A stretch of DNA of 64,000 nucleotides from assembly GCA_963727015.1 (NCBI GenBank), contig CAVSEV010000011.1, forward strand, positions 868,001 to 932,000. Direction: 5' to 3'. This document shows, in pieces, positions 17,715 through 26,662 of this stretch. Position numbers and translations under genes: made by a program. Below the pieces are notes generated by a model. It ran no database searches, was not told where the DNA came from, and saw only the letters and a program-made list of their open reading frames with translations. The DNA comes from DATFVJ01 sp963727015 (GTDB taxonomy: Bacteria > Actinomycetota > Actinomycetes > Streptosporangiales > Streptosporangiaceae). How positions within the stretch are numbered: position 1 is the first letter of the stretch; each line of letters starts with the position of its first letter.

Positions 17715-18812
17715 ATGCCACGCTCCCCGCTCACTCATCAGGGGGACGGATCCGTCACGACTGAGTCACGGCTGGCCACCCGATTAGCTGCCGCGCTGAG
17801 CCTCGCCGCGGCCTTCGCCCTTGCGGCGGCCGCGACCGCGGCGGCCGCTCCGGCCAGCACCGCGAGCACCGCCAGCACTACCAGAACTACCAGCACCGCG
17901 AGCATTGTCAGCTCCGCGAGCACCACGCATACCGCCGCCGCCTCCGGGCGTGCGAGCGCTACCGCGCCTGCGCGGGCCGGCGGTCTTCCCGTGATCTATA
18001 GTTTCGACGCTGGCATCACGGCCGGGCTTTTCAGCCCCGGATCCTCTCCGCCCGGATCCAACGACTTATCCTGCAAGCCCACCGCCGCCCATCGCTACCC
18101 GGTTGTGCTCGTGCATGGCACGTTCGGCGATATGACCGACAGCTGGCAGGCGCTGTCCCCATTGCTCAAGAACGCTGGCTACTGCGTTTTCGCGCTCAAC
18201 TACGGCGGCTCGCCGGGAAACCTGATCCAGGGATACGAGGAGATATCCAATTCGGCGGCCCAACTCGCTGCCTTCGTCGACCAGGTTCTCGCCGCGACCG
18301 GCGCGAGCAAGGTCGACATCGTCGGCCACTCACAGGGTGGCATGATGCCGCGTTATTACCTGAAGTTCCTCGGTGGTGCCAGCAAGGTCAGCGTGATGGT
18401 CGCGCTGGCACCGTCGAGCCATGGCACCAACCTTGACGGCCTGTTCGGCCTGCTGCATGCCTTCCCGGGCGGATCGTCGTTCCTGGCTGCCCGCTGCGCC
18501 GCCTGCACCGAGCAATCAGCAGGATCATCGTTTCTCACCAGGCTGAACGCCGGCGGCGACACCGTTGCCGGCGTCACCTACACGGTCATTCAAACCCGCG
18601 ATGACGAGGTCGTGACGCCGTACACGTCGGCGTTCCTGAGCGGCAATGACGTCACCAACATCACCCTGCAGAATCAGTGCATCCTCGACCACACCGACCA
18701 TCTGGGCATCATCTACGACCCAGTGGCGCTGCATGATGTCCTGAACGCGCTCGATCCCGCGCACACGGCACGGCCGGCCTGCGTGCCCGTCTTCCCTGTG
18801 CTCGGCGGCTGA
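17715..18812 (+). CDS. secreted lipase (alpha/beta hydrolase)
   Basis: 365 residues. An Ala-rich signal peptide (best start GTG 17754 or ATG 17715) is followed by a Thr/Ser/Ala-rich spacer, then YPVVLVHGTFGDMTDSWQAL (oxyanion region), the nucleophile elbow GHSQGGMMPRYY, a late acid in QTRDDEVVTPY and the catalytic His in DHTDHLGI. This is the actinobacterial extracellular lipase/EstA-like group, acting on acylglycerols outside the cell. Paired cysteines suggest disulfides. It converges with the RecQ gene. Confidence 0.88.
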   Translation: MPRSPLTHQGDGSVTTESRLATRLAAALSLAAAFALAAAATAAAAPASTASTASTTRTTSTASIVSSASTTHTAAASGRASATAPARAGGLPVIYSFDAGITAGLFSPGSSPPGSNDLSCKPTAAHRYPVVLVHGTFGDMTDSWQALSPLLKNAGYCVFALNYGGSPGNLIQGYEEISNSAAQLAAFVDQVLAATGASKVDIVGHSQGGMMPRYYLKFLGGASKVSVMVALAPSSHGTNLDGLFGLLHAFPGGSSFLAARCAACTEQSAGSSFLTRLNAGGDTVAGVTYTVIQTRDDEVVTPYTSAFLSGNDVTNITLQNQCILDHTDHLGIIYDPVALHDVLNALDPAHTARPACVPVFPVLGG

Positions 18813-18833
18813 TCACGATCCCGGCTGGCTGGC

Positions 18834-18851
18834 AGGGCATGTCCCGCAGAT
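18834..18851. repeat. solo end of the MITE-like family
   Basis: AGGGCATGTCCCGCAGAT differs at two positions from the left end of copy A at 13714. No matching right end or core follows, so this is either a relic or chance. Confidence 0.3.
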
Positions 18852-18858
18852 CGTGTGC

Positions 18859-18873
18859 CGGGTTCAACCCGGT
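18859..18873. terminator. small hairpin between convergent genes
   Basis: CCGGG TTCAA CCCGG lies between the convergent lipase and RecQ stop codons, placed as a bidirectional terminator would be. The stem is short and lacks a T-run. Confidence 0.35.
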
Positions 18874-18875
18874 GA

Positions 18876-21044
18876 TCAGGTCGTGACGGCCAGGGCGAAC
18901 GGGAGCACTGCGGGCGCACCGGCCGCACGCAACAGCTTCGCGGCTACCGTCATCGTCCAGCCCGTTTCGATGCGGTCGTCCACCACGAGCAAGGGGCCGC
19001 CGAGTTCGGCGACCGCCCCGTGCAGCGAATCAGGGACCGCCATGCCCTGCCACAGGGCGTAAAGCCGGTGCGCGCTGTTGTGCTGGCGGCCGGCCGGCCC
19101 TTCCCCCGCATAACCGAGGCTGCCCAGGTAGGGGAGCCGGCCGGTCTGCGCGATCCGCTCGCCCAGCCCGCTGATGAGCCCCGGACGGGAGCGTGAGGGC
19201 AGCGTGACCACTCCCGCTGGACGCTGCGGCCAGTCCCACCCTGCGAGCACCTGCACGACCGCGCCGAACACGTCATCGGGCAGGGGCTCGTCGGGTGCGC
19301 CCTCAGCAAGCATCCGCCGCAACCGGCTGCCCCAGCCGATGTCGGTCAGGCGGCCGACCGCCCGGCCAGGCTCGGCGGCCACCTCGGCGGGGATGCGCCC
19401 AGAGACCGCGATACCCAGCGCTTTCATCCCGGCAGGCCACATCCGCCGCGGCGCTACCTCGACACCGGGGCGGCGCAGCCGGACTTGTGCTGCGGCGGCC
19501 GCCGCGGCACTTACCTCGGCCGGCCTGGCGTGCCCGGTGCAGTTGTCACACCGGCCGCACCGGCCGGCCTGCGGATCGTCGAGCTCGCGGCGCAGGTACT
19601 CCATCCGGCAGCCAGCCGTGGCCGCGTACCCCAGCATGGCTTCCTGCTCACGCGCGCGTTCCGCGGCGACGCGCGCGTAACGCCCGGCGTCGTAGGCCCA
19701 CGGCCGCCCGGTCGCCTCCCAGCCACCCCGCACCCGCCGGACCGCGCCGTCCACGTCGAGCACTTTCAACATCATTTCCAAACGGCTGCGCGTGAGATCC
19801 ACGCTCGCTTCAAGCGCCGCCGCCGATTGCGGGCCGGCCGAGCTGGCCAGCGCCGCCAGCGTGGCCCGCACCACATGTTCCGGCGGGAAAGCGAGGCTGG
19901 CGAAGTAGGCCCAGATATCGCGGTCCTCGGCCCCGGGGAGCAGAACCACATCGGCCCGCGATACGGCACGTCCGGCGCGGCCGATCTGCTGGTAGTACGC
20001 GACCGGCGATTGCGGCGCGCCCAGGTGGACAATGAATCCGAGGTCGGGCTTGTCGAACCCCATGCCGAGCGCGCTTGTCGCCACGACCGCCTTGAGCGTG
20101 CCGCCTAGCAGGTCGTCCTCCACGCGTAGCCGCTGCGCTGCCTCGGTCTGCCCGGTATAAGGAACTGCGGCGTGCCCCTGCGCCTGCAGGAAACTGGCGA
20201 CATCGTGCGCCGCGGCCACGGTGAGCGTGTAGACGATGCCTGAACCTGGCAGATCGCCCAGATGATCGCCTAGCCAGGCCAGCCGCTGCGCCGGCACCGG
20301 TAGCCGCACGACGGCGAGATGCAGGCTGTCACGGTCCAGCGGACCGCGCAGCACCAGGGTCTGCGGCTGGTCGCCCGGTCCGCGCCAGCCGGAGCTGAGC
20401 TGCTCGGCGACATCGCGGGTGACGCGGGCATTCGCGGTGGCGGTGGTGGCGAGCACGGGCACGCCCGGCGGCAGGCCGGCCACGACGGTGCGCAGCCGGC
20501 GGTAGTCCGGCCGGAAGTCGTGGCCCCAGTCGGAAATGCAATGTGCCTCGTCGATGACTACCAGCCCGGCGGATGTGGTCAGTTTCGGCAGCACCAGGTC
20601 GCGGAAGTCCGGGTTGTTCAGCCGCTCCGGGCTGACCAGCAGAACGTCGGCCGCCCCCGACTCGACCTCCGCGTAGATCTGCTCCCACTCCTCCGTGTTG
20701 GCAGAGTTGATCGTGCGGGCGTGGATGCCGGCCCGCTGCGCGGCGGCGATCTGGTTGCGCATCAGCGCGAGCAGCGGGGAGACAATGACGGTGGGCCCGG
20801 CGCCGCGCTTTCGGAGCAGGGCGGTCGAGACGAAGTAGACGGCCGACTTGCCCCATCCGGTCCGCTGCACGACGAGCGCGCGGCGGCGCTGCAGTACGAG
20901 TGCGCGGATAGCGGTCCATTGGTCATCGCGGAGCCGGGCCTCGCCGCCTGCGAGGGCCCGGAGGCATCGCTCCGCGTCATCTCTCATTGTTATTTCCGCG
21001 GCGCGGTGAACCGGATCGGCCGGCTCGGTCGTACCTGCTGTCAT
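18876..21044 (-). CDS. RecQ-type ATP-dependent DNA helicase with C-terminal phosphoribosyltransferase-like domain
   Basis: About 722 residues from ATG 21044. RecQ core: LRDDQWTAIRALVLQRRR, Walker A RTGWGKSAVYFV (with W where most have G), DEAHCISDWGHDFRPDY, VLATTATAN, and motif VI YQQIGRAGRAVS. A RecQ zinc cluster follows (GCRMEYLRREL and CGRCDNC). The last ~200 residues leave the RecQ plan and end in a PRTase-like PRPP loop, LLVVDDRIETGWTMTVAA. It would unwind DNA 3' to 5' in repair or recombination. The PRTase-like tail is known in actinobacterial RecQ relatives but its job is not established. Confidence 0.85.
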   Translation of the reverse strand: MTAGTTEPADPVHRAAEITMRDDAERCLRALAGGEARLRDDQWTAIRALVLQRRRALVVQRTGWGKSAVYFVSTALLRKRGAGPTVIVSPLLALMRNQIAAAQRAGIHARTINSANTEEWEQIYAEVESGAADVLLVSPERLNNPDFRDLVLPKLTTSAGLVVIDEAHCISDWGHDFRPDYRRLRTVVAGLPPGVPVLATTATANARVTRDVAEQLSSGWRGPGDQPQTLVLRGPLDRDSLHLAVVRLPVPAQRLAWLGDHLGDLPGSGIVYTLTVAAAHDVASFLQAQGHAAVPYTGQTEAAQRLRVEDDLLGGTLKAVVATSALGMGFDKPDLGFIVHLGAPQSPVAYYQQIGRAGRAVSRADVVLLPGAEDRDIWAYFASLAFPPEHVVRATLAALASSAGPQSAAALEASVDLTRSRLEMMLKVLDVDGAVRRVRGGWEATGRPWAYDAGRYARVAAERAREQEAMLGYAATAGCRMEYLRRELDDPQAGRCGRCDNCTGHARPAEVSAAAAAAAQVRLRRPGVEVAPRRMWPAGMKALGIAVSGRIPAEVAAEPGRAVGRLTDIGWGSRLRRMLAEGAPDEPLPDDVFGAVVQVLAGWDWPQRPAGVVTLPSRSRPGLISGLGERIAQTGRLPYLGSLGYAGEGPAGRQHNSAHRLYALWQGMAVPDSLHGAVAELGGPLLVVDDRIETGWTMTVAAKLLRAAGAPAVLPFALAVTT

Positions 21045-21160
21045 GGCGTCATTCGTACCATCACTGTGCTGTGACGTCGCGTCGGCGGGTTGTCCCTGCG
21101 GCCCGGATCGGGTTTGGATGGATTTGATTGCCCAGGGGGATTCTGCGGAAGGGTCACGCG

Positions 21161-23897
21161 ATGGGACGGCCTGAAGAGCCACCGGACCCGTTGGTGGGTC
21201 CGCTGGCCGAGTTCGCCGTTGGCCTGCAAGCGTTACGCCGGGCCGTGGGCGATCCCTCATTCGAGGCGCTCGGGCGCCGATCGGGCCACTCAGCATCCGA
21301 CGTGGCGGCCTCGGTGAGCGGGCGGGTGGTGCCGTCGTTCGCGATGACCCTGGCTTTTGTGCGCGCGTGCGGAGGCGACGAAGAGGAATGGGCTAGGCGC
21401 TGGCATTCTCTTCAGGAGCGGCTCGGCGACGAGGCGGAGCGCGCCGCGGCGCGCTACGAAGCAGGGACGCAGGCGGGCGCGGATTACCGGGCCGGGGATT
21501 ACCTGGCGGCCGATTACCGCGCGGCCGAACGGCGGGCTGAGCCAGGCAGCGCCGCGCCGCCTGAGCATGACTGGCTCAACGTGACGCCGGTTGATGAATG
21601 GCTGGCGATGGCGAGTTCACTGCCGTCGGGTGAACCCCTCCCGCCAGATGAGCCGCTCACGTTCGGCGGTCCGTCGCCGCAAGGTCAACTGCGGTCTGCC
21701 GGCCACCCCATGCCGGATGACCCGGCGCGCGGGCCAGATCCGGATTCGGTACCCGGGGCAGAGCCGGCCACGGCACCCGGGGCAGAGCCGGCCGCGGCAC
21801 TCTGGGCAGAGCCGCGCGGCACTCTGGGCAGAGCCGCCGGCACTCTGGGCAGAGCCGGCACCAGCACTCGGGGCAGGGCCGGGCGCGGCACTCTGGGCAG
21901 AGCCGGGCGCGGCACTCTGGGCAGAGCCGGCACCAGCCGCGGAGCGCGGGGCAGAGCCCGCCGCGGGGCACGCCGTGGAGCCGGCCGCGGAGCGCGGGGC
22001 AGAGCCGGCCGCAGGGCACGGGGCAGAGCCGGCCGCGGGGCACGGGGTGGAGCCGGCCGCGGAGCGCGGGGTGGAGCCGGCCGCCGCACTCCGGGCCGAG
22101 CCGGCGGTGGAGCCAGCCGCGGAGCGCCGGGCAGAGCGGGCCGGGGGGCTGCGGCCGGAGCCGGCCGCGGAGCCGGGTGCGCGGCCCGCGCAGGAGTCAG
22201 TGGACGCCGGGGATTCCGTCCTGGATCCCGTCATCGAGCCGGCGGTGGAACCCTCGGGGGACCGGCCTGGACAGCCGGCCGCGGAAGCTGTCTTTGTGCC
22301 CGGGGTGACGGCCCCGGTTCCCGCACCTGCCGCGACACTGTGGGACGCGCGTGTGCAGCGCGGTGCAAGGCCCGGTGCGGCAGCGGACGCCGGGCAGGTG
22401 ACGAAACCGCACCCGGCGCCCGCGGAACCCAAGGAAGCGGCGCTTCCGCCGGTGACCTGGTGGGCTGGCCCGCCCGCTGGTGTCACCGGTGAGCCCGCCG
22501 AGCTTCAGGCCGGGCAACCCGCAGGCCCGGACGCCGCGAACCCGGACATGCCAGGCAGCGCCGTTCCGCCTGCTCGCGGCGTGCCGGACGCCGGGCCGGC
22601 CGCGGGGCCATGGGCAGCGGATGCCGGGCCGGTCGCGGAGCCGTGGGCAGCGCACGGCGGGCGGGCCGCGGAGCCGTGGGCAGCGGATGCCGGGCGGGTC
22701 GCGGAGCCGTGGGTAGCGGATGCCGGGCGGGCCGCGGAGCCGTGGGCAGCGCACGGCGGGCGGGTCGCGGAGCCGTGGGCAGCGGATGCCGGGCCGGCCG
22801 CGGAGCCGTGGGCAGCGCACGGCGGGCGGGCCGCGGAGCCGTGGGCAGCCGATGCCGGGCGGGTCGCGGAGCCGTGGGCAAGGGCACCTGGGCGGAGGTA
22901 TGCGGCGCCGCCGCGCGGCGCGCCACTGGTCGATCCCCTCGCGGAGCCATGGGCAGCGGCAGGGAGGGGACCAGCGTCGGCGCCTGATCCGGGGGATCCA
23001 CACAGGTGGCGCGAGCAGCAGGCCGCCGCGCGCTCAGGTTTGCCGCCGTCATCGCCGTCGCTGGGGTGGCCCCCCGAGGAGTCCGGCCGCCCCAGGCCCA
23101 CGAGGCCCTGGGACGTCCCGCCGTCGCCGTGGCAGCGGGCAGCCGGCGGTGGGCCCGCACGACCCGGCCAGCGTGGCAGGTCGCACGAGCGGGCCGGCGG
23201 CCAGGGCGGTCGCGGTCCCAGGCACAGGCTGCCCGTCCTCGCGGGCGTACTCACCACCCTGGCGGTTGCCGGGATTGGCCTCGTCTACCTCGCGGTCTTC
23301 CGCCCGGGGCACTCCGGCCAGCCGGTGCGCTCAGCGCATGCCGCACTCGCGAGCGCGTCCCCAACCCCGCGGCACGCCACGCCTTCTCCGCTCCGCACAT
23401 CCACCGTTGCAACCCCAGCAGCGGCCAAGTTCCCTGCGCTCGCCGGCGTGGGCTGTCGCGTCCCCCAGGGAACGAGCGTCGTCATGGGAACTCGGGGTCC
23501 GGGTGGGGATGGCTGGATCCGCGTCGGCGGTGGCTTGCCCGCGTGCGGCGGCCGGGCGATCGCGACAAGGAAGAGCGGGATCATGGGCTCGGTAGAGGAC
23601 ACCTTCACGTGGACGTTCCACACCGGCCATCCGGCCACCTGCACCGCCAAGATCTTTGTCGCAGACACCAGCCCGTCGTCCGGACTTGCCCACTACGAGG
23701 TCTACGGCAAGTCGCTCGCCGCCGGCACGAGCATCGGCCAATTCGAGATCGACCAGGGCACCGCGAAGGGACAGTGGATCCAAGAAGGCCCCTGGCAGGT
23801 GCAGAACATGCTGAACCTGCAGCTCACTGACGCGCCGGCCTTTCCTGGCGACACTTACCACGTGACGGCGTCGGCGGCGCTTGCGCAGTGCTCGTAG
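21161..23897 (+). pseudogene. HTH - repeat linker - membrane-anchored protein, frameshift in repeat
   Basis: ATG 21161 opens an XRE-like helix-turn-helix domain (LAEFAVGLQALRRAVGDPSF, then EALGRRSGHSASDVAASVSG). A long Ala/Pro/Glu linker follows, with 21-base units (AAALWAEP-like, about 21740-22100) and 33-base units (ADAGRVAEPW-like, about 22600-22880). Then come a basic stretch, one membrane helix (LPVLAGVLTTLAVAGIGLVY) and an outer domain of about 150 residues with three cysteines. Near 21815 a repeat unit lacks two bases, so the HTH part runs into a wrong frame that stops at 22492, while the membrane part is open in another frame. Read through, it would be about 910 residues. It may be a one-component sensor, a known layout in actinobacteria. 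Confidence 0.65.
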
Positions 23898-23925
23898 CCG
23901 TGCGGTTCTCCGGGACGCCGGGTTC

Positions 23926-25428
23926 TTACCGGCACGCGTTCTGGGCGGCCGTCCTCGCCTGTGCGTTGCTCGAATCGGATGGGCTGGGGGACGCGGGCGC
24001 GGCGATGTCGTGGCCGTTCGCGCCGAGCACTACCTCGATGGTCCGCACGCCTGCGCGCACCCTGACTGACGCGGCGGGCATGACGGCATGCACTTGTTGC
24101 GCCGCCTCTTGCTGCCCAGGCGGGTAGTAGATGGTGGTCTGGCTGACGTCCTGCAGGTGCCACGTCAGGCCGGAGCTGACCTGGAACCCGAGCTGTGCGA
24201 GCTGGCTGCCTGTGTACGCGGACAAGCCGCCGATCAGCGTGCCGTTGTAGACGTCCAGTTGCATCTCGGCGCGCTTGACCTTCGCCTTGCGGGCCGGTTT
24301 GCTGAGTGGCTCGTCGCTGTTGATCGCGCCGAAGAGCCGGTCTGCCGCCTGGGTGTCCCACTGGACCGCCGACTGGCCGGTCGATGTCAGGTAATTCGCG
24401 TTGGCGATCGGCACGGTGGTGAACGAGACGTTACCTGGGGAGATGCTGCGCATCCGGTCGGCGAGCGCCGCGATATTGAGGCCGCTGTCCACCTTGACCG
24501 CGGCGAGTGTGGCTGTCAGGAACCTGGACAGCCGTAGCGGGTTGGCGAGCGTGCCGCCGCTTATCGCCCCGGTGAGCAGTGAGGCGAGCAGCTGCTGCTG
24601 ATTGTCGATCCTGGCCAGATCCTCGGTGGCGAATGAATGCCTGTCCCGCGCGTACTTCAGCGCTGTGATGCCGTCCACGTGATGCTTTCCCGCGGTTAGG
24701 AACAGCCCGCTGTCCGGGTCGCTCACCCCCTGCGGCAGGCAGATGTCGACACCGCCAAGGGCGTCGATGACCTTCACGAAGCCGAGGAAGTTGACCTCGA
24801 TGTAATTGTCGATGGTTACGCCCGTTGCCTGCTCGACGGTCTGCACCATCAGTTTCGGCCCGCCGAGCCCGTAGGCTGCGTTGATCTTGTTCATGCCGTG
24901 GCCGGGAATGTTGACCCAGGAGTCGCGCGGCAAGCTGACCACCGTCACCGTGTTGTGGTCGGCCGACACGTGGACCAGCATCATCGTGTCCGAGTTGGCG
25001 CTGACGTCATGCCCCACGTGCAATTCCGCTTCCTGCGCGGGAGTCAGTCCTGCTCGGCGGTCCACCCCGGCGACCAGGATGTTGAGCGGCCCGCTCGGTG
25101 GTGTCCCTGCCGTGCCGGCGTTGACGCGGCCGACGCCGCCGTTGACGTACCCGGTGAGCGCCCACGCGCCGCCTGACACGACGAGTACCAGTGCGGAAAT
25201 CACGCCGCAGGTGACGAGTACGGCGCGCTGCCTGCGAGCCCTGCGCCCGGACGCGACTCGGTCCATTAGCCGCTGCTGAGCTGGTGAAGGCGCGGCGCGG
25301 CGGCGTGGCGGGCGCGGAGGATCACGGGGCGGGGGGTAACGTCCTGGCCGCGGCGCCGGCATATCCTCCCCGCGCGACACTGGTGTGCGGGCGCGGAAGA
25401 ACTGCTCGGAGCGGTCGTCGTCTGCCAT
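23926..25428 (-). CDS. LytR-CpsA-Psr (LCP) family cell wall glycopolymer ligase
   Basis: 500 residues from ATG 25428, with GGGGG five bases upstream. An Arg/Pro-rich cytoplasmic head is followed by one helix (AVLVTCGVISALVLVVSGGA) and the LCP domain: NILVAGVDRR, NSDTMMLVHV, VVSLPRDSWVNIPG, KINAAYGLGG and YARDRH. A LytR_C domain (MQLDVYNGTLIGGLSAYTGS) lies near the end. LCP enzymes transfer undecaprenyl-linked glycopolymers to peptidoglycan outside the membrane. It is convergent with the HTH/membrane gene, only 28 bases apart. Confidence 0.93.
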   Translation of the reverse strand: MADDDRSEQFFRARTPVSRGEDMPAPRPGRYPPPRDPPRPPRRRAAPSPAQQRLMDRVASGRRARRQRAVLVTCGVISALVLVVSGGAWALTGYVNGGVGRVNAGTAGTPPSGPLNILVAGVDRRAGLTPAQEAELHVGHDVSANSDTMMLVHVSADHNTVTVVSLPRDSWVNIPGHGMNKINAAYGLGGPKLMVQTVEQATGVTIDNYIEVNFLGFVKVIDALGGVDICLPQGVSDPDSGLFLTAGKHHVDGITALKYARDRHSFATEDLARIDNQQQLLASLLTGAISGGTLANPLRLSRFLTATLAAVKVDSGLNIAALADRMRSISPGNVSFTTVPIANANYLTSTGQSAVQWDTQAADRLFGAINSDEPLSKPARKAKVKRAEMQLDVYNGTLIGGLSAYTGSQLAQLGFQVSSGLTWHLQDVSQTTIYYPPGQQEAAQQVHAVMPAASVRVRAGVRTIEVVLGANGHDIAAPASPSPSDSSNAQARTAAQNACR

Positions 25429-25628
25429 CGACACCCCCTGTCTGCGGTCAGATTACCGGTCGGGTAGGCCTCAGGCCGTGAAGCGCCGCCGTGGCTAACT
25501 CACGTTGCGTGGGGATCTGCCCGTTGGCTGGACCCGGCGGGGCGCTCTTACTTCAAGCAGCCTGAACGGCAGTTCGGGAACGTTGGCCTGGCTACGTACA
25601 ATTCGTTGATCAGTCATATTAGGTCCAA

Positions 25629-26591
25629 GTGCGAAGGCACGAACGAGGCGAGGTGAGCGACACGGCTGGCCCGCGCGCGCCGGGGCCGGCCCGGGTGCGC
25701 GCCGCGGCCGATTGGGCAGCGCAGGCTCCGGTCATCGAACTGGCCGGAGCCGCGGCACGGGCGGGCCGGGCACAACTGTGGTCCGGGGTGAACTTGAGCC
25801 TGCGCCAGGGGGAATTTCTGGCGGTACTAGGGCCCAATGGCGCCGGCAAGTCCACGCTCGTCAAGATCCTGCTCGGCCTCGCGCCGCCCTCGGGTGGCAC
25901 CGTCCGCGTGCTTGGCGGCAGCCCTGGACGGGCCAATCATCTCATCGGTTACCTGCCGCAGCGGCGCAGCTTCGACAGCAGTGTGCGCATCAGGGGCACC
26001 GACATCGTAAGGCTCGGGCTCGACGGCCACCGCTGGGGCGTGCCGCTGCCCGGCTTTGGCCCGCGCCGCTCACGGCGGCAGCGCGCGGCGCGCCAGCGGG
26101 TCGAGGAGGTCACCGAACTGGTTGGCGCCTCCGCGTACGCCAGCCGCCCGATCGGCGAGTTGTCAGGTGGGGAGCAGCAACGGCTGCTGATCGCCCAGGC
26201 GCTCGTCCAGCGCCCGGCGCTGCTGCTGCTCGACGAGCCGCTCGACAGTCTCGACCTGCCGAATCAGGTCGCGGTTGCGGCGCTCGTGTCGCGGATCTGC
26301 AAGCAGGAGTCGGTGGCGGTGGTCATGGTTGCGCATGACGTGAACCCGATCCTGCCCTACGTGGACCGGGTGCTCTACATAGCGCTTGGCGGTGCCGCCG
26401 CGTCGGGAACCCCCGCCGAGGTGATCACAACAAGGACTCTGACCAGCCTGTTTGGCACTCCGGTCGAGGTTTTGACCGCATCGGACGGGCGGCTCGTCGT
26501 GGTCGGCGAGCCAGAGGCTCCGTCCCTGCACAGCGACCGGCACGAACAGTCCAGGCCCGGCGCGGCAGGCGCCGGCAGCGGCGCGCCATGA
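25629..26591 (+). CDS. ABC transporter ATP-binding protein, zinc/manganese (ZnuC/MntB) type
   Basis: 320 residues with Walker A GPNGAGKST, signature LSGGEQQRLL, Walker B LLLLDEPLDSLD and the switch His in VVMVAHDVNPILPYVDRVLY. The pattern after the H-loop (GTPAEVITTRTLTSLFGTPV) is typical of the metal-chelate ATPases that pair with ZnuB/MntC permeases. The stop overlaps the ATG of a short frame that looks like the beginning of such a permease but breaks off after 24 codons. No substrate-binding protein is nearby, so the transporter is incomplete here. An A/T-rich stretch at 25600-25625 is a likely promoter. Confidence 0.88.
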   Translation: MRRHERGEVSDTAGPRAPGPARVRAAADWAAQAPVIELAGAAARAGRAQLWSGVNLSLRQGEFLAVLGPNGAGKSTLVKILLGLAPPSGGTVRVLGGSPGRANHLIGYLPQRRSFDSSVRIRGTDIVRLGLDGHRWGVPLPGFGPRRSRRQRAARQRVEEVTELVGASAYASRPIGELSGGEQQRLLIAQALVQRPALLLLDEPLDSLDLPNQVAVAALVSRICKQESVAVVMVAHDVNPILPYVDRVLYIALGGAAASGTPAEVITTRTLTSLFGTPVEVLTASDGRLVVVGEPEAPSLHSDRHEQSRPGAAGAGSGAP

Positions 26592-26662
26592 CGGCAGCGC
26601 GAAACCCGGCGCCGTCCTGGAACGTGCTGGACGACGCCCGCGACCCCTCGGCTACGACGTAG
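26588..26662 (+). pseudogene. stub of metal ABC permease
   Basis: ATG 26588 overlaps the ATPase stop (ATGA). It encodes 24 residues including APSWNVLDDARD, close to the cytoplasmic N-terminus I expect of actinobacterial Mn/Zn ABC permeases, then hits TAG. No membrane helix follows in any frame; the convergent acyl-CoA dehydrogenase begins at 26652. It looks like a deletion junction. Confidence 0.45.
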
